DNA from: Pyrinomonadaceae bacterium | GTDB taxonomy: Bacteria > Acidobacteriota > Blastocatellia > Pyrinomonadales > Pyrinomonadaceae | Direction: 5' to 3' | NCBI GenBank assembly: GCA_017983495.1 | Contig: JAGOBH010000015.1 | Coordinates: forward strand, 1 to 40,613 | Length of the DNA: 40,613 nucleotides | Part shown: positions 25,166 through 32,246 of the stretch, in pieces | How the letters are laid out: every line of letters starts with the position of its first letter | Position numbering within the stretch: position 1 is the stretch's first letter | Position numbers and translations under genes: made by a program | The notes under the pieces: generated by a model | Databases searched by the model: none | The model's input: only the letters and a program-made list of their open reading frames with translations | Told to the model about the DNA's origin: nothing

Positions 25166-25624
25166 ATGTCGCTGGATAAGGAGATACTGAATAACCGCCA
25201 GGCCTACCACGAGTATTTTATACTCGATAAGTACGAGGCCGGTGCCGTCCTGCTCGGGACCGAGGTCAAGAGCATTATGGCGGGGCGTATTCAGCTCAAG
25301 GAATCGTACGTTCAGATCAAGGACGGCGAGGTCTGGCTGTTTGGTTCGCACATCTCGCACTACTCGCACGGCAACATCAATAACCACGACGTTCTGCGGC
25401 CGCGCAAGTTGCTGCTCCACCGCGGCGAGATCGCAAAACTTGAGAAAGAGACCACGCAAAAAGGTATGACGCTCGTCATCACGAGCATCTACTGGAAGAA
25501 CGGCCGTATCAAGTTTGAGATCGGCGTCGCCAAGGGTAAAAAACTCTACGACAAACGCGAGACCGAGATGCGTAAGACCATCGACAAAGAAACGCGGCAA
25601 GAGTTGAAAGAAAAGCTCAGATAA
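25166..25624 (+). CDS. smpB: SsrA-binding protein SmpB
   Basis: This 152-residue protein binds tmRNA and brings it to stalled ribosomes. The family motifs are present: NRQAYHEYFILDKYEAG, LLGTEVKSIMAG, KLLLHRGEI and the C-terminal GKKLYDKRETEM. The tmRNA gene (ssrA) is not in this window. AGAGG lies a few bases before ATG 25166. It is followed 54 bases later by pepA. Confidence 0.96.
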   Translation: MSLDKEILNNRQAYHEYFILDKYEAGAVLLGTEVKSIMAGRIQLKESYVQIKDGEVWLFGSHISHYSHGNINNHDVLRPRKLLLHRGEIAKLEKETTQKGMTLVITSIYWKNGRIKFEIGVAKGKKLYDKRETEMRKTIDKETRQELKEKLR

Positions 25625-25678
25625 GTTATAGATATTACAAGGTTTTTGCTTATTTAACAGTTACTTATAGAGGTGTAG

Positions 25679-27178
25679 ATGAAGCTCCAGGGAATTTCCA
25701 CAAACTTTACAGAAGCCAACGTTGACGCGTTGGCCGTTGCGGTCTTTAAGGGTGAAAAGACGACCGCCGGTGTCCTCAAAGATCTTGATAAGGTGTGCGG
25801 CGGACTGATCGCCGCGGTTATCAAGAACGAAGAGTTTAAGGGCGACAAGGGCGAGACCGCTCTGCTCCGCTTTGCGGCCAAGGGTACGGTGAAGGCGAGC
25901 CGCCTGCTGCTCGTCGGCGTTGGCGAAAAGGTTGACTACAGAGCCTGTGACGTTGCCGGAGTTTCAGGCACGGCGACACGCTTTTTGCGTTCACGTAACG
26001 TCAAGACATTCGCCCTGCTGCCCCGTGCCGAAGCCGCAGCCGTCGAGGTTGCCCAGTACGCCTCACAGGGCTTTGTGACGAGCCAGTTCGAGCTCGACAA
26101 ATACAAGACCAAAGACAAGAACGAAAAGGCCGTCACGGGCTTTACGGTCTGCATCGACGACGCCAAACCGGCCGAACTCAAGAACGGTATCGCACGCGGC
26201 CAGGCGATCGGCGAATCGATGAACTTTACCCGCGATCTTGCCAATGAGCCGCCGAATATCCTCCATCCGACCGAGATGGCCAAGCGTGCTCAGGCAATGG
26301 CAAAGGAAACCGGACTCAAATGCGAGATCCTCGACGAGGCCAAGATGACCAAGCTCGGTATGGGCTCGCTCATGAGCGTCTCGATCGGTTCGGAACAGCC
26401 GGCTAAGATGATCGTTCTGCGATACACGCCTGCTAAGAGCACCGCCAAAAAAGGCGAAATGCTCGCACTCGTCGGCAAGGGCATCACCTTTGACACGGGC
26501 GGCATCTCGCTCAAACCCGGCGAAGGCATGGACGCGATGAAATACGACATGTCGGGCGGTGCGACCGTTCTCGGTACGATGCGTGCGATCGCCCTGCTCA
26601 AACCGTCGATCCCCGTTATCGGTATCGTCGCCGCAGTCGAGAATATGCCCGACGGCAAAGCGTCACGCCCGAGCGACGTCGTCACCGCCATGAACGGCAA
26701 GACGATCGAGATACTCAATACCGACGCCGAAGGCCGTCTCATCCTCGCCGATGCCGTCGCTTACGCCGAAAAGCTCGGTGCCACACGCATCGTCGATATG
26801 GCGACGCTCACAGGTGCCGTTATCATCGCTCTCGGTGACCAGAATACGGGCATCATGGGCAACGATCAGGGCCTCGTGGACGAGATCATCGCTTGCGGCA
26901 AAGAGACCGGCGAAGGGTTTTGGCAGCTTCCTGTCAGCCCCGAGTACAGCAAGCAGATCCGCTCGGACATCGCCGATATCAAGAACATCGGCCCCCGCGG
27001 CAAAGCCGGCACGATCATGGGAGCCGTCTTTATTCAGGAATTTGTCGACAAAGCCAAATGGGCCCACCTCGACATCGCCGGCACCGCCTGGCTCGACAGT
27101 GCAAAATCGCACCAGTCCAAAGGCCCAACCGCCGTCGCCGTCCGTTCGCTGCTCACCCTCGTCGAAAAGTCGCAGTAG
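25679..27178 (+). CDS. pepA: leucyl aminopeptidase (M17)
   Basis: This 499-residue M17 peptidase removes N-terminal residues from peptides using two metal ions. The C-terminal domain has KGITFDTGGISLKPG, DMSGGATV, ENMPDGKASRPSDV and the NTDAEGRL signature at 347-354, which supply the metal-binding Lys, Asp and Glu ligands. The N-terminal domain of M17 (residues ~1-170) is present and less conserved. AGAGG (near 25669-25673) is a few bases before the ATG. A stem-loop at 27227 ends the message. Confidence 0.96.
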   Translation: MKLQGISTNFTEANVDALAVAVFKGEKTTAGVLKDLDKVCGGLIAAVIKNEEFKGDKGETALLRFAAKGTVKASRLLLVGVGEKVDYRACDVAGVSGTATRFLRSRNVKTFALLPRAEAAAVEVAQYASQGFVTSQFELDKYKTKDKNEKAVTGFTVCIDDAKPAELKNGIARGQAIGESMNFTRDLANEPPNILHPTEMAKRAQAMAKETGLKCEILDEAKMTKLGMGSLMSVSIGSEQPAKMIVLRYTPAKSTAKKGEMLALVGKGITFDTGGISLKPGEGMDAMKYDMSGGATVLGTMRAIALLKPSIPVIGIVAAVENMPDGKASRPSDVVTAMNGKTIEILNTDAEGRLILADAVAYAEKLGATRIVDMATLTGAVIIALGDQNTGIMGNDQGLVDEIIACGKETGEGFWQLPVSPEYSKQIRSDIADIKNIGPRGKAGTIMGAVFIQEFVDKAKWAHLDIAGTAWLDSAKSHQSKGPTAVAVRSLLTLVEKSQ

Positions 27179-27226
27179 ATCGATACTACGGCCTCTCATG
27201 CGGGCAATTTAAATAGTGAGCAAATC

Positions 27227-27253
27227 AAAGGCTGCCTGAATAAGGTAGCCTTT
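27227..27253 (+). terminator. terminator-like hairpin after pepA
   Basis: AAAGGCTGCC (27227-27236) pairs with GGTAGCCTTT (27244-27253) with one G-U pair, followed by a short T-rich tail TTTCCCTTT. Situated 48 bases after the pepA stop. Confidence 0.6.
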
Positions 27254-27270
27254 CCCTTTGGTATGGTCGA

Positions 27271-27347
27271 ACGCCGGCCGCGTCGCCTTCTAAAGAGTGT
27301 TAGAATTCCAACTAGAAGCCCGAGGCTGCAGCGTGACGAGGATGTGA
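27271..27347 (+). repeat. cassette repeat copy A (77 bp)
   Basis: This 77-base block, from ACGCCGGCCGCG to GGATGTGA, is repeated at 28092-28168 with 73 of 77 bases identical. It ends five bases before ATG 27352 and includes GAGGA (27338-27342) which would be that gene's ribosome binding site. It contains the small palindrome TTCTAA-AGAGTG-TTAGAA. Confidence 0.9.
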
Positions 27348-27351
27348 AGCG

Positions 27352-28020
27352 ATGTGCGAACTTATGAGAATGATTCTAGCAGTATTGGTTTTTGCGATAG
27401 TCTTTTCTTCTTGCGCCAAAACGCAAGATATGAGCGTAGTTGTTCCGATGGTTGAGCCAACACCGCTTTCTATCGTCAACAAAGTGATTGCTCCCGATTG
27501 GCCGCCCGCAACACCAGAAAACTGCAAGCCAAAGCGAGGATGGTGCGAGGGCACATATCGTGGACTAACGGCCGGACAATCAACGTTTGCGGACATGGTT
27601 CGCATCTTGGGGCAACCGTCTTCATCAGGACCGGCGGAAGACGATCCGAAGTCTTTATGGAATGACTATGGGAAAATCAGCGGCGAGGTTGCGGGTAGGC
27701 TTGCCATCATCACCGATAAGAGCACGAAAAAGATCGTGTGGATCTCCATCGCACCGGATGAAATGACAAAGCAGCAGGTTATCGAACTATTCGGTCCTGA
27801 CTTTCAGGAAATGGGTTACAGTTTTTGCACCAGCACCGCGGACGAAACTTCACTCCCAATTTATGAAGATAAAGACTCAACGCAACTCAGAAACATTGAG
27901 TATCGCTCCCGGGGAATATCAATTTCGGTGGGCTTTCGTGATCAAGTGACTGATATTCTATTTGTTTCTGAGCCTGCCGGCCTTGCGAGTAGGAAAGAAT
28001 GTAAAGCTGCACTTAGGTAA
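27352..28020 (+). CDS. putative lipoprotein of unknown function, BamE/SmpA-like fragment
   Basis: This 222-residue product has an N-terminal hydrophobic stretch ending in VFSSC, a weak lipobox, so it may be lipidated at about Cys18-22. The central segment YRGLTAGQSTFADMVRILGQ has the G-x-S-x3-V-x3-LG-P pattern seen in small SmpA/BamE-type domains, and a second similar stretch follows (PDEMTKQQVIELFGPDF). That likeness is weak. The ATG 27352 has GAGGA nine bases upstream, inside the cassette repeat; ATG 27364 is an alternative. It is followed directly by a terminator-like unit. A+T-rich relative to pepA. Function unknown. Confidence 0.7.
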   Translation: MCELMRMILAVLVFAIVFSSCAKTQDMSVVVPMVEPTPLSIVNKVIAPDWPPATPENCKPKRGWCEGTYRGLTAGQSTFADMVRILGQPSSSGPAEDDPKSLWNDYGKISGEVAGRLAIITDKSTKKIVWISIAPDEMTKQQVIELFGPDFQEMGYSFCTSTADETSLPIYEDKDSTQLRNIEYRSRGISISVGFRDQVTDILFVSEPAGLASRKECKAALR

Positions 28021-28033
28021 CAGTGACGGAAAA

Positions 28034-28077
28034 GTCGTTGACAGTATCCCACATTCGGGTGCTGTCAACGACATTTT
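28034..28077 (+). terminator. terminator unit copy 1 after the first cassette gene
   Basis: GTCGTTGACAG (28034-28044) pairs perfectly with CTGTCAACGAC (28062-28072), followed by ATTTTT. The 74-base block from 28035 to 28108, which runs into cassette repeat B, recurs at 28868-28941 with about four differences. Confidence 0.75.
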
Positions 28078-28091
28078 TCTGACTACTGACT

Positions 28092-28168
28092 ACGCCGGCC
28101 GCGTCGCCATCTAAAGAGTGTTAGAATCCCAAGTAGAAGCCCGAGGCTGCAGCGTGACGTGGATGTGA
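28092..28168 (+). repeat. cassette repeat copy B (77 bp)
   Basis: Second copy of the 77-base block (73/77 identical to 27271-27347). It begins 20 bases after the stem of terminator copy 1. It is followed by 133 bases before the next gene, a stretch in which I see no gene. A third partial copy, ACGCCGGCCGCGTCGCC, lies at 28925-28941. Confidence 0.9.
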
Positions 28169-28301
28169 GCGGACGCGAGCAGTGCACAAATCCGCACGTT
28201 AGTAAGGTCGGAACACTCGACCGAATATTCGGCCTCTTCGAACAGCGCGCAAGCGTTTCAGGTGATTGGTGCATCGAACCCGATTAAAGAGAGAGGATTT
28301 A

Positions 28302-28859
28302 GTGAAACGACTAATTGCCCACAACATTTCCTACAGACTCATCGCCGTATTGTGTTTTGTTCTCGGTGTTGTCGGGCTCAATCTGTGGCAGACGGAGACG
28401 GAAATACCTCCGTCACGAATCTTGGTTAAACCTCTATTCAAGCTGAATACGACCGAAGCGCTTAATCCGTCGGGATATGATTTCGGCGGTTACGTGGAAG
28501 AGTGTTCCTTTAGCGATCAACCAAAACAGTGTGACGCCCTAAGGGAAAAGGCCCGTCAGTTTCTCCTCAAGGCATGGAACGAGAAGCGAAGGGCTTATAT
28601 AGTCGTCGATTACTTTTGCATCGATTGTTCGCCGACGGACAGCATCTTTGTTGAACCGGATTCGAATGGGATTTGGCATTTGGTAATTAAAAGGCATCCA
28701 GATGTTCGAGGGTATCCTACTGCTGCGTCAGCTTTGGAAGGGAAAATTGCCGTCAATGTAAGACGCCGCCGTGCAACCCGCAATGACTATGGTCACCGTG
28801 TCGGGGATTTACTTCTCGCTTTTATCGATAAGAGCGGAGAAGAAGTCGGCGCATTCTAA
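28302..28859 (+). CDS. membrane-anchored protein of unknown function
   Basis: This 185-residue product has an N-terminal signal anchor (LIAVLCFVLGVVGLNLW at about residues 12-28). The rest is a soluble domain with several cysteines (EECSF, KQCDA, FCIDC) and a YIVVDYFCIDCSPTDSIFVE segment, no family recognised. GTG 28302 is chosen because it has AGGA a few bases upstream (28294-28297) and places the anchor near the N-terminus; TTG 28266 would add 12 residues. It lies between cassette repeat B and terminator copy 2, the same layout as the gene before it, but the two proteins are not visibly related. Confidence 0.65.
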   Translation: MKRLIAHNISYRLIAVLCFVLGVVGLNLWQTETEIPPSRILVKPLFKLNTTEALNPSGYDFGGYVEECSFSDQPKQCDALREKARQFLLKAWNEKRRAYIVVDYFCIDCSPTDSIFVEPDSNGIWHLVIKRHPDVRGYPTAASALEGKIAVNVRRRRATRNDYGHRVGDLLLAFIDKSGEEVGAF

Positions 28860-28867
28860 TTGAAACA

Positions 28868-28910
28868 TCGTTGACAGTATCCCACATTCGGATACTATCA
28901 ACGACATTTT
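28868..28910 (+). terminator. terminator unit copy 2 after the second cassette gene
   Basis: TCGTTGACAGTATCC (28868-28882) pairs with GGATACTATCAACGA (28890-28904) with one mismatch, followed by CATTTT. Second copy of the unit at 28034; the block continues into the 17-base partial cassette repeat C at 28925-28941. Confidence 0.75.
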
Positions 28911-28981
28911 TCTGACTACTGCCTACGCCGGCCGCGTCGCCGTCTCGCGGAGCCGCTCGTTGGGCTGTCGGCTTTTATGAG

Positions 28982-29115
28982 TTGCCACTAGCTTCAGCTA
29001 GTGGACAGCCTGGTAAAAAAGTTCCGGGCTTTAGTCGAATATCCTTGTGCTCGGGAGATTCGGCTAAAGCCATGAATTACTGTAAACCGGCACCACTAGC
29101 TGAAGCTAGTGGCAA
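28982..29115. repeat. nested inverted-repeat element, about 134 bp
   Basis: Two 20-base palindromes (CCACTAGC-TTCA-GCTAGTGG at 28985-29004 and CCACTAGC-TGAA-GCTAGTGG at 29093-29112) are themselves inverted relative to each other. Between them lies a further inverted pair, GGCTTTAGTCGAAT (29027-29040) and ATTCGGCTAAAGCC (29058-29071), with one mismatch. The whole could fold into a three-part cruciform. No gene inside. Confidence 0.85.
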
Positions 29116-29215
29116 TTTATAGCGATCCTGCAAAACGTTACATCTTTCGGCTACCGCAAAGGACGGTTGATCTATGCCCCATTTGCAGAACGGCGACGGC
29201 TTCACACCAAAGGAT

Positions 29216-29229
29216 CCCGCGTGAGCGGG
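29216..29229. repeat. CCCGC hairpin, second copy
   Basis: CCCGC-GTGA-GCGGG, followed by CGACATGCC. Related to the copy at 8694-8707. Confidence 0.45.
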
Positions 29230-29373
29230 CGACATGCCGCATCTCACAACCAACACCCGCCACCACAGTTGACACTGATGATACAATAGTTGTTACAGGA
29301 TATGATCTTTGACAACTAAACCGAACAGGACGATACACGATGTTCCGGAAGGCCGAAAAAATTTGAAAAATCG

Positions 29374-29556
29374 GTGGGACAGTGGGACAGTTGGCCTAAA
29401 TCCAGCAATCAGAACGTTTAGCCTGTCCCAACGAACCTAGTTTATCTGTCCCAGACACGTAAAGCGTTGACAGAACAAATGTTAATAACGATTCGCATTA
29501 TTAAAGATTCCTACTTAGTGGGAAATAGTCGGAAATAGTGGGAAAGAGTAGGAAAA
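29374..29556. repeat. two short-unit repeat hairpins
   Basis: Tandem GTGGGACA units (29374-29390) face CTGTCCCA units at 29423-29430 and 29446-29453 in inverted orientation. Then four exact-length 10-nt units (agtgggaaat, agtcggaaat, agtgggaaag, agtaggaaaa) run from 29517 to 29556, with TTCCTACT at 29508-29515 as a short inverted counterpart to the last unit. No coding sequence is supported in 28942-29938. Confidence 0.8.
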
Positions 29557-29561
29557 TGACG

Positions 29562-29860
29562 AATTTCGAATGTCGAATAACGAATCAGGAGAGACTCTCC
29601 GCAGCCGCTTCAATGCGACCGAAAAGCCAACTAAAGTTGGAACTCAAAACTCTCTCCGGTCTCTGCGGGCAGCCGATTTTACCGCAAAGTCCGCAAAGGT
29701 AAACGCAAAGACCGCAAAGAAGACAGCAAGGTAAAAAGTAAAAAGCCAATGTCGGGCTGGCAGACTTGGGACTTCTGAGATTTGGGGATTGGGACCCAAC
29801 CGGTTCCCGACTTCCAAGACTTTCACGACTTTCCCGACCTACCTGACTTTCCGCTTTCGC
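29562..29860. repeat. mixed short-period repeat tract
   Basis: Several unrelated periodic sequences follow one another: CGAAT-type units (29562-29585), the palindrome CCAACT-AA-AGTTGG (29627-29640), 9-nt CCGCAAAGx units (29682-29721), and GACTTnnnnn units of 8-11 nt (29763-29855). The base composition and periodicity do not look like coding sequence on either strand. Confidence 0.7.
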
Positions 29861-29880
29861 TGGTTTCGGCGGCTATCTTG

Positions 29881-29909
29881 TTGACACAAAACCCACAATC
29901 TTGTCTAAT
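29881..29909 (+). promoter_or_regulatory. sigma70-type promoter of the DUF4344 lipoprotein gene
   Basis: A perfect TTGACA (29881-29886) is followed after exactly 17 bases by TCTAAT (29904-29909), 5/6 to TATAAT. Transcription would start near 29916, about 23 bases before ATG 29939. This is the best promoter match in the window. Confidence 0.7.
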
Positions 29910-29938
29910 CCTTTTATCACGAACGCCGGTTAGAAAAT

Positions 29939-30811
29939 ATGCAGCGAAATGTAGCGAATTTGCTATTAGTATTGTCGATACTTTTCGTCATTACTGCGTG
30001 CGTCTGCCGTTCGGACCGCGACCAGGAACCGGCACCGGCGGCTTCGGAAAAACCGGTTGCAAATACACGCACCGAGGCACCGGCGACGAGCGGTTCTTCG
30101 AAAAAGGACGAAGGCGACTTCATCGTCGAGCAAGATGCGGTCAGCGACCCGAAATATGTCGATATCGACCGTCAGGTTCGCAATGAGAAGCTGCTCCAAA
30201 AGGCGGCTGACCGGCTCAACAAGGCGTTGATACTGCCTCAGGACATCTATCTGCGAACCAAGGTATGCGGCGAAAAGAACGCCTTTTACGAGGCTGACAG
30301 CAGTTCGGTCACTGTTTGCTACGAGCTGATGGATCATTTTTACGGCGTCTTTCGCAGCGACGGCCTCTCGGACGAAAAGGCCTACGCCAAGATGTTTGAT
30401 GCTGTCCGGTTCGTCTTTCTGCACGAGATCGGGCACGCTCTGATCGACACCTACAGCCTGCCCGTCGCCGGCAACGAAGAAGATGCGGCGGACCGCTGTT
30501 CGGCGTACATCAATCTTGAGGAGCTTGGCGAAGAAGGCGTCCGTGCCGTTTTTGCCGCGGCCGAGGCTTTCGCGATCGAATCGAAACGCGGCGGAGGCAG
30601 CCGCCAGCGTGACCTGGCCGACGAGCATATGCTGCAGGAACAGCGTTTCTACAATTCGCTATGCATGATCTACGGATCGAATTCGACCAAGTACGAAAAG
30701 ATCCTGACCGAGGGGTTTCTGCCGAAAGAGCGTGCCATCCGCTGCGAGACCGAGTATTCCCGCACGCGGCAAAGTTGGATCGAACTGCTCAAACCGTGGC
30801 GTAAGGACTAA
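29939..30811 (+). CDS. DUF4344-type zinc metallopeptidase lipoprotein
   Basis: This 290-residue product has a signal peptide with lipobox VITAC (lipid-anchored near residue 21). A Pro/Ala/Glu/Thr-rich linker reaches residue ~60. The catalytic zinc motif HEIGH is at 162-166 with EEDAAD downstream as a likely third ligand. ALILPQDIYLRTKVCGEKNA and SVTVCYELMDHF are typical of DUF4344 proteins, whose substrates are unknown. The lipid anchor and the metallopeptidase motif suggest envelope proteolysis or maintenance. It has its own promoter and ends two bases before the next lipoprotein gene, so the three lipoprotein genes (29939-32165) probably form an operon. Confidence 0.85.
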   Translation: MQRNVANLLLVLSILFVITACVCRSDRDQEPAPAASEKPVANTRTEAPATSGSSKKDEGDFIVEQDAVSDPKYVDIDRQVRNEKLLQKAADRLNKALILPQDIYLRTKVCGEKNAFYEADSSSVTVCYELMDHFYGVFRSDGLSDEKAYAKMFDAVRFVFLHEIGHALIDTYSLPVAGNEEDAADRCSAYINLEELGEEGVRAVFAAAEAFAIESKRGGGSRQRDLADEHMLQEQRFYNSLCMIYGSNSTKYEKILTEGFLPKERAIRCETEYSRTRQSWIELLKPWRKD

Positions 30812-30813
30812 CG

Positions 30814-31377
30814 ATGAAAAGACTTATCAACAACTTTCTTTTTGGCAGAAACTCATTGATGAGCGGCCTGCTTGCACTGATGATGGTCGCCTCTGTCGCT
30901 CTCGGGTGTACATGCAACAAGGACTTTGATCTTGGCAACATCGGCAAGAGCGATTCGGGCAACACCGCGACCGGCGATAAAACATCGGGCGATTCGGTGC
31001 CGAGCGACGCGGTAGTCGAGGGCCTAGTCAAAGAAACGACGGCTCAGTTTGCCGAGGCGATAAACGGTGAGGATTTTAAGGACCTTTACGCCGCTGCGTC
31101 TTCGGATTTCCGCAGCACGTACACGCTCGAACAGACCAAAGAGGCCTTTAAGTCATACATTAACAAGAAATCGTTTGTCGTCCCTATCCTCAAAAAGGTC
31201 AAGGATTCGGACGCCGACTTTACCTCACCGCCGTCGGTCCGCACCGAAAAGGGCCTCAAGATCCTGATGGCGAACGGCAAGTTCCCCACCAAGCCATACG
31301 CCGTTCGGTTCGATTACGAATACGTTATGCGTGGCGGCGAGTGGAAGCTGCTCAAGCTTGTTATCAATATTCCGTAG
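30814..31377 (+). CDS. lipoprotein, paralogue of the next gene
   Basis: This 187-residue protein has a lipobox VALGC (~residue 32) after a hydrophobic stretch, a Gly/Ser/Asp-rich linker, and a C-terminal domain of about 120 residues. That domain matches the C-terminal part of the protein at 31401: both have the EDF-x-D, EAFK-x-(Y/F)I-(N/D)KK, P-x7-G-L-x2-L and TKP...F-x-Y-x-Y...WKL positions in the same order. The fold could be NTF2-like, but that is a guess. It starts two bases after the DUF4344 gene and precedes the paralogue by 23 bases. Confidence 0.8.
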   Translation: MKRLINNFLFGRNSLMSGLLALMMVASVALGCTCNKDFDLGNIGKSDSGNTATGDKTSGDSVPSDAVVEGLVKETTAQFAEAINGEDFKDLYAAASSDFRSTYTLEQTKEAFKSYINKKSFVVPILKKVKDSDADFTSPPSVRTEKGLKILMANGKFPTKPYAVRFDYEYVMRGGEWKLLKLVINIP

Positions 31378-31400
31378 CTACACTGAAAAAGGAGACTATA

Positions 31401-32165
31401 ATGAAACGAAACCTAACAACCTCAATAATTGCTCTCTGTGCCCTGTTGGCTATTGGCCTTGCATGCGGCGGCAGCCCTAAGGCTGAGGATGAGAAAGATG
31501 CCGGCCCGGAATTTGTAGGCACTTGGACAGCGACTGACGGCTCATTCATCACAATTCGTTCCGACGCCAGCGCCGACTACAAGATCGGCTCGACAACGGT
31601 CAATGGCGGCGTCGCCAAGGTAAGCGAAAAAGAAAAGACCCTTAGGGTCGCCCTCCTCGGAATGGGTTCGCCGATGAAGATCGACAAAGCACCCGCGAAC
31701 GGCGAGATGACGCTCGATGGCATCGTGTATAAAAAATCCGGCGGCTCGTCGACAAGTTCGTCATCTAATGCAAAGCCCGAGATTCCCTCGAAAGAGAAAT
31801 TGCAGACACTCGTGAAAACCTCGTTTCTCGAGTTCGGCGATGCCGTTCAATCAGAAGATTTCACAGATTTTCATAAAAAAGTAGCGAAGCCGTGGCGTGA
31901 TTCGTCGACTCCCGAGAAATTGAACGAGGCATTCAAGGCCTTTATCGATAAGAAAGCGAACTACGATTTCAAGCGTGTCATCTCGCCGCTTGATGCTACT
32001 TTCTCGCCCGAGCCTCGAATCGAAAAGGTTCGAGATCTCGACGCATTGATCGTCAGGGGCAGCTATGACACCAAGCCGATCACCAATTTCGAATTCAAAT
32101 ACACCATGGACGATGGCTCGTGGAAACTCATTGGCATCAACGTCCAGGTCGGCGGCGAGTTATAA
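31401..32165 (+). CDS. two-domain lipoprotein, paralogue of the previous gene
   Basis: This 254-residue protein has a lipobox IGLAC (~residue 22). Residues ~38-115 form a lipocalin-like beta region (GTWTATDGSFITIRSDASAD, then KIDKAPANGEMTLDGIVYKK), followed by a Ser-rich linker and a C-terminal domain homologous to that of the previous gene. ATG 31401 has AGGAG at 31390-31394; the frame is open further upstream, but that part lies in the previous gene. Domain gain relative to the neighbour is the main difference. Function unknown, probably in the envelope. Confidence 0.8.
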   Translation: MKRNLTTSIIALCALLAIGLACGGSPKAEDEKDAGPEFVGTWTATDGSFITIRSDASADYKIGSTTVNGGVAKVSEKEKTLRVALLGMGSPMKIDKAPANGEMTLDGIVYKKSGGSSTSSSSNAKPEIPSKEKLQTLVKTSFLEFGDAVQSEDFTDFHKKVAKPWRDSSTPEKLNEAFKAFIDKKANYDFKRVISPLDATFSPEPRIEKVRDLDALIVRGSYDTKPITNFEFKYTMDDGSWKLIGINVQVGGEL

Positions 32166-32246
32166 AATTTGTTTCAATTTTTCAAAGGTGCGGCGTTTCC
32201 GTCGCGCCTTTGATTTTGCCGCCACAGACCGATAAACTATCTCTTT

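Noticed and set aside
27271..28941. An integron cassette array
   Set aside because: The layout is similar, but I found no attC ends of the RYYYAAC/GTTRRRY type in a paired arrangement and no integrase. One GTTGGGC at 28959-28966 is isolated.
29109..29312. 67-residue open frame after the nested repeat
   Set aside because: It overlaps repeat sequence at its start and has no ribosome binding site or recognisable protein features.
29374..29860. CRISPR array
   Set aside because: Repeats are only 8-11 nt, tightly packed, of several sequences and without spacers of constant length; no cas genes.
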